Source: Rikenellaceae bacterium (GTDB lineage Bacteria; Bacteroidota; Bacteroidia; Bacteroidales; Rikenellaceae). From it: a stretch of DNA of 64,000 nt. The translations under genes and the position numbers were made by a program. This document shows positions 15,428 through 23,709 of this stretch, piece by piece (position 1 is the stretch's first letter; the number at the start of each line of letters is the position of its first letter). The notes under the pieces were generated by a model that was not told where the DNA came from, did no database searches, and worked only from the letters and a program-made list of their open reading frames with translations. The stretch lies in the NCBI GenBank assembly GCA_015059715.1, contig SUZV01000012.1, positions 38,458 to 102,457 of the forward strand, written 5' to 3'.

Positions 15428-16516
15428 CTACAACTCGACCCTATCAGCATCACCTCCCTTGGGACCCTTACTACTCTCCTTGCCATACTCAATCTCGGCT
15501 ATGAGGCTACCCTCAAAGTCCTGATCGGGGCCTTCGATAAAGTCCATTGATATAGGCTGATAGTACATCGCTCGCATAAGACGCTCGGGGAGCTTAGCAC
15601 GTCGCAGACGTATAGCATCCTTCTCTGTCATAATGATGATTGCGCGTGGATGCTTGTTAAGCAGCTCCTGCATACGCCTCATATCTCCAGCCGTAAAGGC
15701 GTGATGGTCAGGAAATACCACCTTATCGACCACACTAAAACGCAACTCGGCCTCGTGGATAAAGGGACGGGGGTTGCCAATACCCGACATAAGGATTGCC
15801 CGACAGCCATAGTTCACCTCCTCCCTATCCTCGAACTCGAAGACGGGTTCAATCATAGGGTTATGATAGCGCGTGAAGTAGACCTTTTGGTAGGCTATGG
15901 TACGAAGCTTCTTTGTCCATAGACGGCGTTGCAAGGGCGAGATATCCTTTGCACACTTGGTCACGATGAATATATGTCCAGCCGCAAGACGCGAGGGTAA
16001 ATCTCTAAGCCTACCCAAGGGCAACATCTTATCCTCTTCTATGGGGCGCGTAGAGTCTATAAGCAGCAAATTGACCTTGGCCTTGACCCTGCGATGCTGA
16101 AAGCCATCATCCATAACGATAAGGTTGACCTCGGGGTGCTCCTTACGTATGCGCTCGATGCCCGCCACCCTATCTTCGCACACGATGACTGGTCGCTCGG
16201 GGAACTTAAGCTTAAGGAGAAGTGGCTCGTCACCCACATCGACAAACGAATCGTTAACCTGCACCTCGCGATAGCCATTCGTATCGCGGCCATAGCCACG
16301 CGATAGAATCGCGATGTTATACCTATCGCTCAGTACTCTGAGCAGATACTCTGCCGTCGGGGTCTTTCCCGTACCCCCCACTGTGATATTACCTATGCAG
16401 ACGATGGGAATGTCAAAAGATACACTCTTGCATACACCCCAGTCATAGAGACGATGACGCACAGCCACCACCGCTGTATATATCCAAGAGAGTATGTACC
16501 TTAAAACTTTCATCAC
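15428..16516 (-). CDS. lpxK: tetraacyldisaccharide 4'-kinase (LpxK)
   Basis: 362 residues. It phosphorylates the 4' position of the lipid A disaccharide at the inner membrane. An N-terminal membrane-associated helix (about 3-20) is followed by the family's P-loop GNITVGGTGKTP (42-53). ILSRGYGRDTNGY, VIVMDDGFQHRRV and the C-terminal FPDHHAFTAGD motif are present, so the enzyme looks intact. The transcript has a leader of about 110 nt, with a palindrome at the presumed start site. ssb follows on the same strand. Confidence 0.95.
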   Translation of the reverse strand: MMKVLRYILSWIYTAVVAVRHRLYDWGVCKSVSFDIPIVCIGNITVGGTGKTPTAEYLLRVLSDRYNIAILSRGYGRDTNGYREVQVNDSFVDVGDEPLLLKLKFPERPVIVCEDRVAGIERIRKEHPEVNLIVMDDGFQHRRVKAKVNLLLIDSTRPIEEDKMLPLGRLRDLPSRLAAGHIFIVTKCAKDISPLQRRLWTKKLRTIAYQKVYFTRYHNPMIEPVFEFEDREEVNYGCRAILMSGIGNPRPFIHEAELRFSVVDKVVFPDHHAFTAGDMRRMQELLNKHPRAIIIMTEKDAIRLRRAKLPERLMRAMYYQPISMDFIEGPDQDFEGSLIAEIEYGKESSKGPKGGDADRVEL

Positions 16517-16609
16517 TACATAAATAGCACTATCGCAGCTATCACCCTGAGCACCCTAAATTGGGTATTCGAGGCGATGCAGCTACGGCATAAAACGGCA
16601 TATATATTA

Positions 16610-16624
16610 TGACACGTAGTGTCA
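16610..16624. promoter_or_regulatory. palindrome at the lpxK transcription start (possible operator)
   Basis: TGACAC-GTA-GTGTCA is a perfect 6+3+6 palindrome, 9 nt downstream of the lpxK -7 box. Read on the minus strand it matches the palindrome upstream of the HD-domain gene (49535-49549) in 13 of 15 positions. No regulator is identified. Confidence 0.45.
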
Positions 16625-16633
16625 CATACAGGT

Positions 16634-16641
16634 CAAAGGTA
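16634..16641 (-). promoter_or_regulatory. -7 box of lpxK promoter
   Basis: TACCTTTG on the minus strand, about 118 nt before the lpxK start. The 235-nt gap also holds the divergent promoter of the M23 peptidase operon. Confidence 0.65.
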
Positions 16642-16736
16642 GTACTATTTTTTGGTTTAGCCAAATATTTTACACAATTTTAGGCTATATAGGCACATTT
16701 ATGAGCAAATAATATAGACAAAAATAAAATTATTAC

Positions 16737-16744
16737 TACCTTTG
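16737..16744 (+). promoter_or_regulatory. -7 box of M23 peptidase operon promoter
   Basis: TACCTTTG with the ATG only 7 nt downstream, implying a leader of just a few nucleotides. Confidence 0.7.
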
Positions 16745-16751
16745 CTACGAT

Positions 16752-18089
16752 ATGAATATAACGACACGTCTAACCGCACTTCTGCTACTTTTAGGCATGG
16801 TAGCGTGCGGCGGCAGCTCGGACGAAACCGCGAGCGAGAGCATAGAGACACAGCACGAGGAGCGTGTACCAACACTCCTATACGGCATAGACATTGAGGG
16901 ATATACCATAGTTAATGATACTATACGCTCAGGCGAGACCGTAGGCGGAATACTCGGACGACGCGGCATCTCGGCTGTGACCGTAGACCGCCTCGACAAA
17001 GTAGCACGTGACATCTTTCCGCTAAGGCAGATACGTGCCGATAACGCCTACACCGTATTCACACGTCACGAGGCAGACTCGCTCGGTGAGCGCGACATCG
17101 TAGATTATGTGGTGTACCACCGTAACGCCATAGACTATGTAGTATTCGGCTTTAGGGGCGACAGCGTGACCGTAGAGTGCGGCTCACGCCCCATAACCGT
17201 AGAGCGTAAATATTGCCGCGCCACAATCAACTCGTCACTCTGGGGTACAATTATGGAGCGCGACCTACCCTACGCCTTAGCTGCCGAGTTCGAGGATATA
17301 TACCAGTGGACCGTAGACTTCTTCGGTATTCAGGCTGGCGACTCCTTCACAGTGATATACGACGAGAAGTATGTTGATGGTAAGTCTGTAGGCATTGGCC
17401 GCATCTATGGCGCAGAGTTTAACCACTCGGGCAAACAGTACTACGCCATACCCTATGCTCAGGAGGAGGGTAAATTACGCTATTGGGAGGCCAACGGCGA
17501 GTCACTACGCAAACAGCTGCTCAAGGCCCCTCTTAAGTATACGCGCATAAGCTCAAAGTTCTCGCGCTCGCGTCTCCACCCCGTACATAAGGTGTATCGT
17601 CCACACCTCGGCGTAGACTATGCTGCTCCGTCAGGCACTCCCGTACACTCTGTAGCCGACGGCACAGTGATATTTGCAGGCTGGGGCGGTGGCGGCGGCA
17701 ACACCATCAAGATTAAGCATGCAGGAAACCTTCAGACAGGATATCTACACCTTAAGAGCTTCGCTAAGGGTATAAGAAAGGGCAGTAAGGTGTCGCAGGG
17801 ACAGCTTATCGGCTATGTTGGCTCTACGGGAACATCCACAGGTCCACACCTCGACTACCGCATCTGGAAGAATGGCACACCTATAGACCCACTTAAGGTT
17901 CCACAGGAGCCTGCCGAGCCTATAGCCGAGTCACACAAGAGTGCCTTCGAGGCTCTGCGCGACAGAGTAATCGCCGAGCTTAACGGCACAGAGCCTACAG
18001 GTGGCCGCATCACCGAAGATGACATCTTTGGCAGGGTGGCAGCCGATACTACGACCATAACTGCTCAACCCGAAGATAGTAACCAATAG
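16752..18089 (+). CDS. M23 (LytM) family peptidoglycan endopeptidase lipoprotein
   Basis: 445 residues. Lipobox VACG with Cys19. The N-terminal half (about 45-240) has LysM-like/OapA-type features (RSGETVGGILGRRGISAVTV). The LytM domain (about 265-390) has zinc ligands His285 and Asp289 (RPHLGVDYAAPS) and His333 (YLHL). At the final HxH motif it reads GPHLD (His366, Asp368), so the third zinc ligand or second His is an Asp-containing variant that I recall seeing in other Bacteroidetes. Likely cleaves cell-wall cross-links in the periplasm. First gene of a run with the split-barrel protein and ispD. Confidence 0.9.
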   Translation: MNITTRLTALLLLLGMVACGGSSDETASESIETQHEERVPTLLYGIDIEGYTIVNDTIRSGETVGGILGRRGISAVTVDRLDKVARDIFPLRQIRADNAYTVFTRHEADSLGERDIVDYVVYHRNAIDYVVFGFRGDSVTVECGSRPITVERKYCRATINSSLWGTIMERDLPYALAAEFEDIYQWTVDFFGIQAGDSFTVIYDEKYVDGKSVGIGRIYGAEFNHSGKQYYAIPYAQEEGKLRYWEANGESLRKQLLKAPLKYTRISSKFSRSRLHPVHKVYRPHLGVDYAAPSGTPVHSVADGTVIFAGWGGGGGNTIKIKHAGNLQTGYLHLKSFAKGIRKGSKVSQGQLIGYVGSTGTSTGPHLDYRIWKNGTPIDPLKVPQEPAEPIAESHKSAFEALRDRVIAELNGTEPTGGRITEDDIFGRVAADTTTITAQPEDSNQ

Positions 18090-18102
18090 GAGTAGAACAG
18101 AT

Positions 18103-18519
18103 ATGTTGGACGAGCGCATAGTAAAGTTTATCAAGCGTCACCACGTACTCACCTTAGCTACTACCGACGAGCACGGTACACCCTACGTGGCCAACTGCTT
18201 CTATGCATACGACAAGGAGCGCAACCTCTTCGTTGTCACCTCCGACACCACCACTCGTCATGGCAGAGATTTGGAGGCCAGGCCACGTGTAGCACTAAGC
18301 ATAGTCCTTGAGACACGCATAGTGGGTCGCATCGAGGGTTTGCAGATATGCGCCACAGCCGAGAGGGGTGACGACAAGGCGCGTAGCTGCTACATCAAGC
18401 GTTTCCCCTACGCCGCAGTAGCACCGCTATCGCTATGGATACTGCGCCCCGAGATGATAAAACTTACGGATAACACCTTAGGATTTGGCAAGAAACTGAT
18501 ATGGCAAAGCGAGGAGTAA
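18103..18519 (+). CDS. FMN-binding split-barrel protein (pyridoxamine 5'-phosphate oxidase-like)
   Basis: 138 residues. IVKFIKRHHVLTLATTDEHG, then PYVANCFYAYDKERNLFVV and TTTRHGRDLEARPRVALSI is the typical N-terminal half of PNPOx-like/YhbP-type flavin-binding proteins. It lacks the C-terminal dimerisation part of true PdxH, so I do not assign vitamin B6 synthesis. It starts 13 nt after the M23 gene and its 3' end overlaps the start of ispD by 19 nt. Confidence 0.8.
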   Translation: MLDERIVKFIKRHHVLTLATTDEHGTPYVANCFYAYDKERNLFVVTSDTTTRHGRDLEARPRVALSIVLETRIVGRIEGLQICATAERGDDKARSCYIKRFPYAAVAPLSLWILRPEMIKLTDNTLGFGKKLIWQSEE

Positions 18520-19175
18520 TAATCGTAGCTGGAGGCTCGGGACGACGTATGCACTCGGCACTACCCAAGCAGTTTATGATGCTTGGCGGCATGCCTGTCT
18601 TGGCACACACCATAAACACCTTTAGCGAGGCCCTTCCGGGGGCAGATTTAGTCGTTGTTCTTCCCGAAGAGCATATTCCACTATGGCGCAACCTCGCCTC
18701 GCGCTTCGACATAGCTGCGCATAGGTGCGTAGCGGGTGGCAAGGAGCGTTTTCACTCCGTACAGCGAGGCATTGAGGCACTGAGCGAGGGTGTTGAGCAT
18801 ATCGCCGTACACGATGGCGTAAGAGCCCTAATCTCGAAGAGACTTATCGTGCGCGCGGCATTGGCAGCCGAGAGCAACGATGCCGTAATCCCCGTTATAG
18901 ATGTTGTAGACTCGTATCGTCGTATCACCGACTATGGCTCGGAGATATTTCCACGTAGCGAGCTACGCATCGTGCAGACACCTCAAATATTCTCGGCTCA
19001 GCTACTACGTCGCGCCTACCAACAAGAGTACGACACACGCTTTACCGACGATGCCTCGGTTGTTGAGTCCATTAGCGGCCATATCACACTTATTGAGGGC
19101 GAGAGGAGTAATATTAAACTCACCACCCCCGAAGATATGGGGTGGGCCGAGTGGCTACTTGCGCACAAGGAGTAG
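18501..19175 (+). CDS. ispD: 2-C-methyl-D-erythritol 4-phosphate cytidylyltransferase
   Basis: 224 residues. Third step of the MEP isoprenoid pathway: CTP plus methylerythritol phosphate. The nucleotide-binding IIVAGGSGRRM (7-17) and LPKQF (21-25), VAVHDGVR-like motif (IAVHDGVRAL), and the LRIVQTPQIF and TDDASVVE motifs are present. The start is an ATG inside the end of the preceding gene (19-nt overlap), suggesting translational coupling. A hairpin terminator follows 15 nt after the stop. Confidence 0.96.
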   Translation: MAKRGVIIVAGGSGRRMHSALPKQFMMLGGMPVLAHTINTFSEALPGADLVVVLPEEHIPLWRNLASRFDIAAHRCVAGGKERFHSVQRGIEALSEGVEHIAVHDGVRALISKRLIVRAALAAESNDAVIPVIDVVDSYRRITDYGSEIFPRSELRIVQTPQIFSAQLLRRAYQQEYDTRFTDDASVVESISGHITLIEGERSNIKLTTPEDMGWAEWLLAHKE

Positions 19176-19190
19176 ACTTTACATAAAAGA

Positions 19191-19222
19191 GGGGCAGACT
19201 AAAATTTAGTTTAGCCCGCCCC
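19191..19222 (+). terminator. terminator after ispD
   Basis: GGGGCAGACTAAA faces TTTAGCCCGCCCC (11 of 13 paired). Member of the GACTAA terminator family; followed by a GAATAAAAAG motif also found at the ends of the MITE-like elements. Confidence 0.7.
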
Positions 19223-19274
19223 ATAGAGTGAATAAAAAGATAACGCCAAAATATACGTTTTATCGTGTGAGCAC

Positions 19275-19913
19275 CTATCGCTCGAACATTACACTTACAT
19301 ATACATCTCCGAAACTATCGAGAAGCGTTTTCATCGTTGCAACGCTCTGATTTGTAGCCAGCTCGGGCGATGTTCTCAAAACCTCGCTCATAACATCGCG
19401 AGCATCAACCATGACAATAAGACGGTCGTTGATAATCTTAACATAGCCATCCGAGCTATACTTATTGCCACCATACTCGCTACTTATGACCACGCTGGCA
19501 TCGCTCTCGTCATAGGTAAACCTACCCTCCTGAATAGTGTCGAGCGTAGCGACCACCGCCAAGCCATTACGACGTAGCGTGATGGAACAGCACCCCTCGA
19601 CAACACCCAATTTCTTTAGCTCGGCAAGACCAAAGGTCTCTACCTGCTCCAGAGCCACGTCAGCCAGAGGGTTATCGCCCAGATACTCTATCGCAGCACC
19701 CTTATACTGCCACGTACCAAGGAGCTTGCTCTTCGCCGGGGCATTCTCCCTAAGTCTATCATAGGGCGAGGGCGTAGCATCCTGCTCGACGTGTGTACCC
19801 TGCGACATCAACTGCCCCAACGCCTTGCCAAGGTCAAACTGTGCCGAGGCCTGCGCAGGTGCAAACAATAGCACCGCGCAGACCATAGCAATAGTTGAAA
19901 AGAGTAGTCTCAT
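19275..19913 (-). CDS. DUF4923-like exported protein
   Basis: 212 residues. Sec signal peptide (about 1-24, cleavage after AQASA). The mature part begins FDLGKALGQLMSQG, and LLGTWQYKGAAIEYLGDN is the feature by which I assign it to DUF4923, a Bacteroidales periplasmic/secreted family of unknown function with a lipocalin-like beta-rich core. It lies 61 nt downstream of nadE on the same strand. No catalytic residues recognised. Confidence 0.7.
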   Translation of the reverse strand: MRLLFSTIAMVCAVLLFAPAQASAQFDLGKALGQLMSQGTHVEQDATPSPYDRLRENAPAKSKLLGTWQYKGAAIEYLGDNPLADVALEQVETFGLAELKKLGVVEGCCSITLRRNGLAVVATLDTIQEGRFTYDESDASVVISSEYGGNKYSSDGYVKIINDRLIVMVDARDVMSEVLRTSPELATNQSVATMKTLLDSFGDVYVSVMFER

Positions 19914-19974
19914 AACGTACTAAATAGTTAATTTTAAATCATAACCTCGCGCTAACGAGAGTAATACGGCAAGA

Positions 19975-21924
19975 CTATTCGATATTATCGAGCTCACGCT
20001 CCATATCCTCAACCTCCTGTAGCCAAGCACGCTCCTGAGCATCAGAAGGCATATGCAGGTCGCCACGTGGCGAGAGACCTACAGCACCCACCTTTGGACC
20101 ATCAGGCATAGCTGAACGCTTGAACTGCTGCGAGAAGAAACGACGGAAGAATACCTTGAGCCACTTAATTATCGTAGCCTTAGAGTATACCCCCTCGAAG
20201 GCTATAGATGCCAACATGGCAATCTTAGCTGGTGCATAGCGACGACGCAGAGCACAATATAGGAAGAAGTCGTGCAAATCGTAAGGACCTACGACATCCT
20301 CGGTCTTCTGCGCTATCTGGTCATTGTCGGCATGTGGCAAAAGCTCTGGGCTGATAGGCGTAGCTACGACATCCAAGAGAGCCTCGCGCAGAGCACCCTC
20401 AGCGCGGTTATTAGCATACCAATCGACCATATACTTAACCAATGTCTTGGGTACGGATGAGTTGATGCCATACATCGACATCTGATCACCGTTATATGTT
20501 GCCCAGCCGAGAGCCAATTCGCTCATGTCGCCCGTACCGACAACCATACCGCCACACATATTGGCTACGTCCATAAGTATCTGTGTACGCTCACGTGCCT
20601 GCGAGTTCTCGTAGGCAACGGAACACTCCTCGGCATTAAGGCCTATATCCTTAAAGTGCTGCTCGCAGGCATCCTTGATGGGTATCTCGCGCAGCGTACA
20701 TCCCAGCTCACGCATCATAGTCAGCGCATTCTGATATGTACGTCCCGTAGTGCCAAAGCCTGGCATCGTCACACCGATGATACCCTTTCTATCGATACCG
20801 AGCAGGTCGAATGTGTCGCACACGGCAAGCAGTGCAAGCGTAGAGTCAAGGCCTCCAGAGATGCCCATAACCACCGTCTTGCAGTTGGTATGCTCAAGAC
20901 GCTGTGCAAGGCCTGCACTCTGAATAGCAAACACCTCGCGACAGTGTATTGCTCGCGCAGCCTCATCCTCGGGCACGAAGTAGAGAGGTTCGATATGACG
21001 GCGCACATCGCCCTGATAGCATATATCGTCAACATCTATCTCGACTACGCGCATCTCGGGAGCCTCGGGATAGTAGAACGTATTACGTGCTGTGCGGCGT
21101 GTCGAGATATACTCCACGTCGATATCTGCAATCACCATGCGGTCGTTACGCACGAAACGCTCACTTACGCCCAATACTCTACCGAGCTCGGCAATAACGG
21201 CATTACCTGCAAAGACAAGGTCGCTCGACGACTCACCATGTCCAGATGATGCGTAGACGTATGCCGACATTGTGCGCGACGACTGCTCAGCGATAAGCGA
21301 GATAAGGTAGTCGTGCTTACATACCGACTCGGGTGATGCCGAGAGGTTAAACAGAAGCTTGGCACCTTGCACCGCCTGCATAGATGATGGTGGCACAGGA
21401 ACCCACATATCCTCACATATCTCGACACCAAACTCCACGCCGTGAATATCGAACATCAGGTCGCTACCGAAGCAGCACTCCTGACCTGCGAAGCGTATCA
21501 TACGATCCTTAATCGAGTATCCCGACACCCACCAACGTAGCTCCGAGAACTCGCCATAGTTCGGGATATAGCTCTTAGGCACGATACCCCACAGCTGTCC
21601 CTGACCAAATATAGCTGCACAGTTATACAGTCTATCGGCAAATACTACGGGTAGTCCGACGATACCTATTGTTGGGATATCGGCCGTCTCCTTCATCAGC
21701 CACGCCAACGACTGCTCGGCATCGTTGAGCAGCTTATTCTGGAGCACCATATCGCCGCAGGTATATCCCACAAGCGATAGCTCGGGCATCACAACAATCT
21801 CAACGCCCTCCTTAAAGGCATCCTCCATAATCTTGAGTGCGCCCTCGGCATTGCGTCTTGCATCGGCAATATGCACACGTGGCACTGCCGCTGCGACTCT
21901 TACATATCCATATTGGTTATTCAT
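19975..21924 (-). CDS. nadE: glutamine-dependent NAD(+) synthetase
   Basis: 649 residues. The N-terminal nitrilase-type glutaminase domain has its Glu-Lys-Cys triad at Glu48 (MPELSLVGY), Lys117 (PKSYIPNYGEF) and Cys170 (VEICEDMW). The C-terminal synthetase domain has the ATP-pyrophosphatase loop SGGLDST at 356-362 and GTGDMSELALGW. It uses glutamine, ATP and deamido-NAD. ATG start; the upstream 397 nt hold repeats, not genes. Confidence 0.97.
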   Translation of the reverse strand: MNNQYGYVRVAAAVPRVHIADARRNAEGALKIMEDAFKEGVEIVVMPELSLVGYTCGDMVLQNKLLNDAEQSLAWLMKETADIPTIGIVGLPVVFADRLYNCAAIFGQGQLWGIVPKSYIPNYGEFSELRWWVSGYSIKDRMIRFAGQECCFGSDLMFDIHGVEFGVEICEDMWVPVPPSSMQAVQGAKLLFNLSASPESVCKHDYLISLIAEQSSRTMSAYVYASSGHGESSSDLVFAGNAVIAELGRVLGVSERFVRNDRMVIADIDVEYISTRRTARNTFYYPEAPEMRVVEIDVDDICYQGDVRRHIEPLYFVPEDEAARAIHCREVFAIQSAGLAQRLEHTNCKTVVMGISGGLDSTLALLAVCDTFDLLGIDRKGIIGVTMPGFGTTGRTYQNALTMMRELGCTLREIPIKDACEQHFKDIGLNAEECSVAYENSQARERTQILMDVANMCGGMVVGTGDMSELALGWATYNGDQMSMYGINSSVPKTLVKYMVDWYANNRAEGALREALLDVVATPISPELLPHADNDQIAQKTEDVVGPYDLHDFFLYCALRRRYAPAKIAMLASIAFEGVYSKATIIKWLKVFFRRFFSQQFKRSAMPDGPKVGAVGLSPRGDLHMPSDAQERAWLQEVEDMERELDNIE

Positions 21925-21990
21925 ACTTTTTCAAATTAGCAATTAGCAATTTGTAATTTTGTCTGCGCGTGAAAGGGTTTTAGATAATTT

Positions 21991-22207
21991 GCGGAGTTTA
22001 CTTAAGGTAAATGAGCATTTTACACTCAAGCCAGATGCCGCAGATGATACCTTATCACTGCAAACTTTGTTGTCAGAAGGCATTAGCTGTGGTAGCTGGT
22101 CGCAGAGGGCAAAAGCGGAGTTTACTCAAGGTAAATGAGCATTTTGCACTCAAGCCAGATGCCACAGATGATGCCTTATCACATCAAAGACCCCAATTTG
22201 TTGTTAG
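21991..22207. repeat. tandem intergenic duplication, 124-bp period
   Basis: Two copies begin GCGGAGTTTACT at 21991 and 22115 and continue through AAGGTAAATGAGCATTTT, CACTCAAGCCAGATGCC, GCCTTATCAC and a GTTAGAAGGCATTAG-type end. Related sequence occurs inside the element at 11605-11720. No coding potential; a 68-codon open frame across it is chance. Confidence 0.8.
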
Positions 22208-22208
22208 A

Positions 22209-22314
22209 AGGCATTAGATACAACGCTCGGCGAAATTGGTGTCGATGGGCTGTACTTGGGCGTACTGCCCATTGACAACATATTTCGTTAGCGGCAGTAG
22301 ATGATGCCTTATCA
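22209..22314. repeat. GTACTTG-apex hairpin repeat, copy A
   Basis: A long hairpin (about 22231-22287, outer CGAAAT/ATTTCG, inner GTCGATGGGC/GCCCATTGAC) has the apex GTACTTGGGCGTAC, followed by GTTAGCGGCAGTAGATGATGCC-like sequence. The same layout occurs at 54667-54765, and the apex at 30531-30572. It follows the tandem duplication, so the whole gap 21925-22321 is repeat. Confidence 0.75.
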
Positions 22315-22321
22315 CAACAAA

Positions 22322-23539
22322 TTACTCTGCCCAGATACGCGCCAAATTTATGATAGTATTCATCGCCTTCTGCATAGTAGTCAATGAGGCGTACTCATAC
22401 CTACCATGAAAGTTCATACCTCCAGTGAAGAGGTTGGGGCAAGGAAGACCCATAAATGAGAGGCGTGAACCATCAGTACCACCACGTATAGGACGTACCA
22501 AAGGCTTAACACCTGCCTCAATCATCGCACGCTTAGCCTTGTCAATAACCTGTGGATGTGGCTCTACCATCTTGCGCATATTATAGTACTGGTCCTTAAG
22601 CGCGAGGGTGAGCACCTTCTCGCCATACTTGCGCTGCAAGAAGTTTACAACATCCCACATAAGCTGCTTCTTCTGCTCGAACTTATCGCTGTCGTGGTCA
22701 CGGATGATATAGTTTATCTCGGCCTCCTCGACACTACCCTTGATGCCTACGCAGTGGAAGAAACCCTCGTAGTGCTCGGTAAACTGTGGACGCTCCGAGG
22801 CTGGCAAGAGAGCGTTAAGCTCGCAGGCGATATCGATAGCGTTAATCATCTTGTTCTTAGCCATGCCAGGGTGTACGTTACGTCCCGCAATGGTAATCTT
22901 GGCACCTGCAGCGTTGAAGTTCTCGTACTCAAGCTCGCCCTCCATGCCGCCATCCATAGTGTAGGCAAAGTCGGCAGCAAACCTCTTAACATCGAAGTAG
23001 TCTACGCCACGACCAATCTCCTCGTCGGGTGTAAAGCCTACACGTATCTTGCCGTGAGCAACCTCGGGGTGGGCAACAAGCCACTCCATAGCTGTGACAA
23101 TCTCGGCAACTCCTGCCTTATCGTCAGCACCAAGCAGCGTAGTACCATCGGTGTGGATAAGGGTGTGACCCTTGAAGAAGGAGAGCTCGGGGAAGTCCTC
23201 AACCTTGAGCCACACATTGCCGCCAAGCATAATATCGCGACCATCGTAATTCTCAACGATATGTGGTTTAACATTTGCACCACTCATATCGGGAGCAGTA
23301 TCGACGTGCGAGATAAAACCGATAACAGGGGCATTCTCCATACCCTTTGTTGCTGGAAGCGTAGCCATAACGTAGCCATACTCATCCATAGTAACCTCCT
23401 TAAGGCCGATAGTCTCAAGCTCCTCCTTGAGGTGACGGAGAAGCACCAACTGCTTATCGGTCGAAGGGAATGATGTGCTCGACTCATCTGACTGAGTGTC
23501 GAAAGACACATATTTCAAAAATCTATCTTTTAGATCCAT
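22322..23539 (-). CDS. pepT: peptidase T (tripeptidase)
   Basis: 405 residues, the usual length for M20B. It removes N-terminal residues from tripeptides in the cytoplasm. Zinc site residues: His78 and Asp80 (SHVDTAPD), the bridging Asp in GADDKAG (139-140), and Glu173/Glu174 in PDEEIGRG. I chose ATG at 23539 (MDLKDRFLKYVSFDTQSDES). A TTG eight codons upstream is in frame, but family members start at this ATG. Confidence 0.95.
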   Translation of the reverse strand: MDLKDRFLKYVSFDTQSDESSTSFPSTDKQLVLLRHLKEELETIGLKEVTMDEYGYVMATLPATKGMENAPVIGFISHVDTAPDMSGANVKPHIVENYDGRDIMLGGNVWLKVEDFPELSFFKGHTLIHTDGTTLLGADDKAGVAEIVTAMEWLVAHPEVAHGKIRVGFTPDEEIGRGVDYFDVKRFAADFAYTMDGGMEGELEYENFNAAGAKITIAGRNVHPGMAKNKMINAIDIACELNALLPASERPQFTEHYEGFFHCVGIKGSVEEAEINYIIRDHDSDKFEQKKQLMWDVVNFLQRKYGEKVLTLALKDQYYNMRKMVEPHPQVIDKAKRAMIEAGVKPLVRPIRGGTDGSRLSFMGLPCPNLFTGGMNFHGRYEYASLTTMQKAMNTIINLARIWAE

Positions 23540-23709
23540 AGTACTATATTTGGTTTTGTTCAATTTACAATTAGTAATGTTAGCTTGCGCGTGAAAGAGT
23601 CTTTGTGAGTTTATGTAGTTTAGGTAGTTTAAGTAGGGGGAGGCGGTGCTGTTACGTTTGTGTCGCTACACTCACCATACCCCTAAACGTCCTAATCTCC
23701 CAGCTATCT

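Noticed and set aside
22011..22217. 68-codon frame in the nadE-pepT gap
   Set aside because: It spans the two copies of a non-coding tandem repeat and has no promoter or homology that I recognise.
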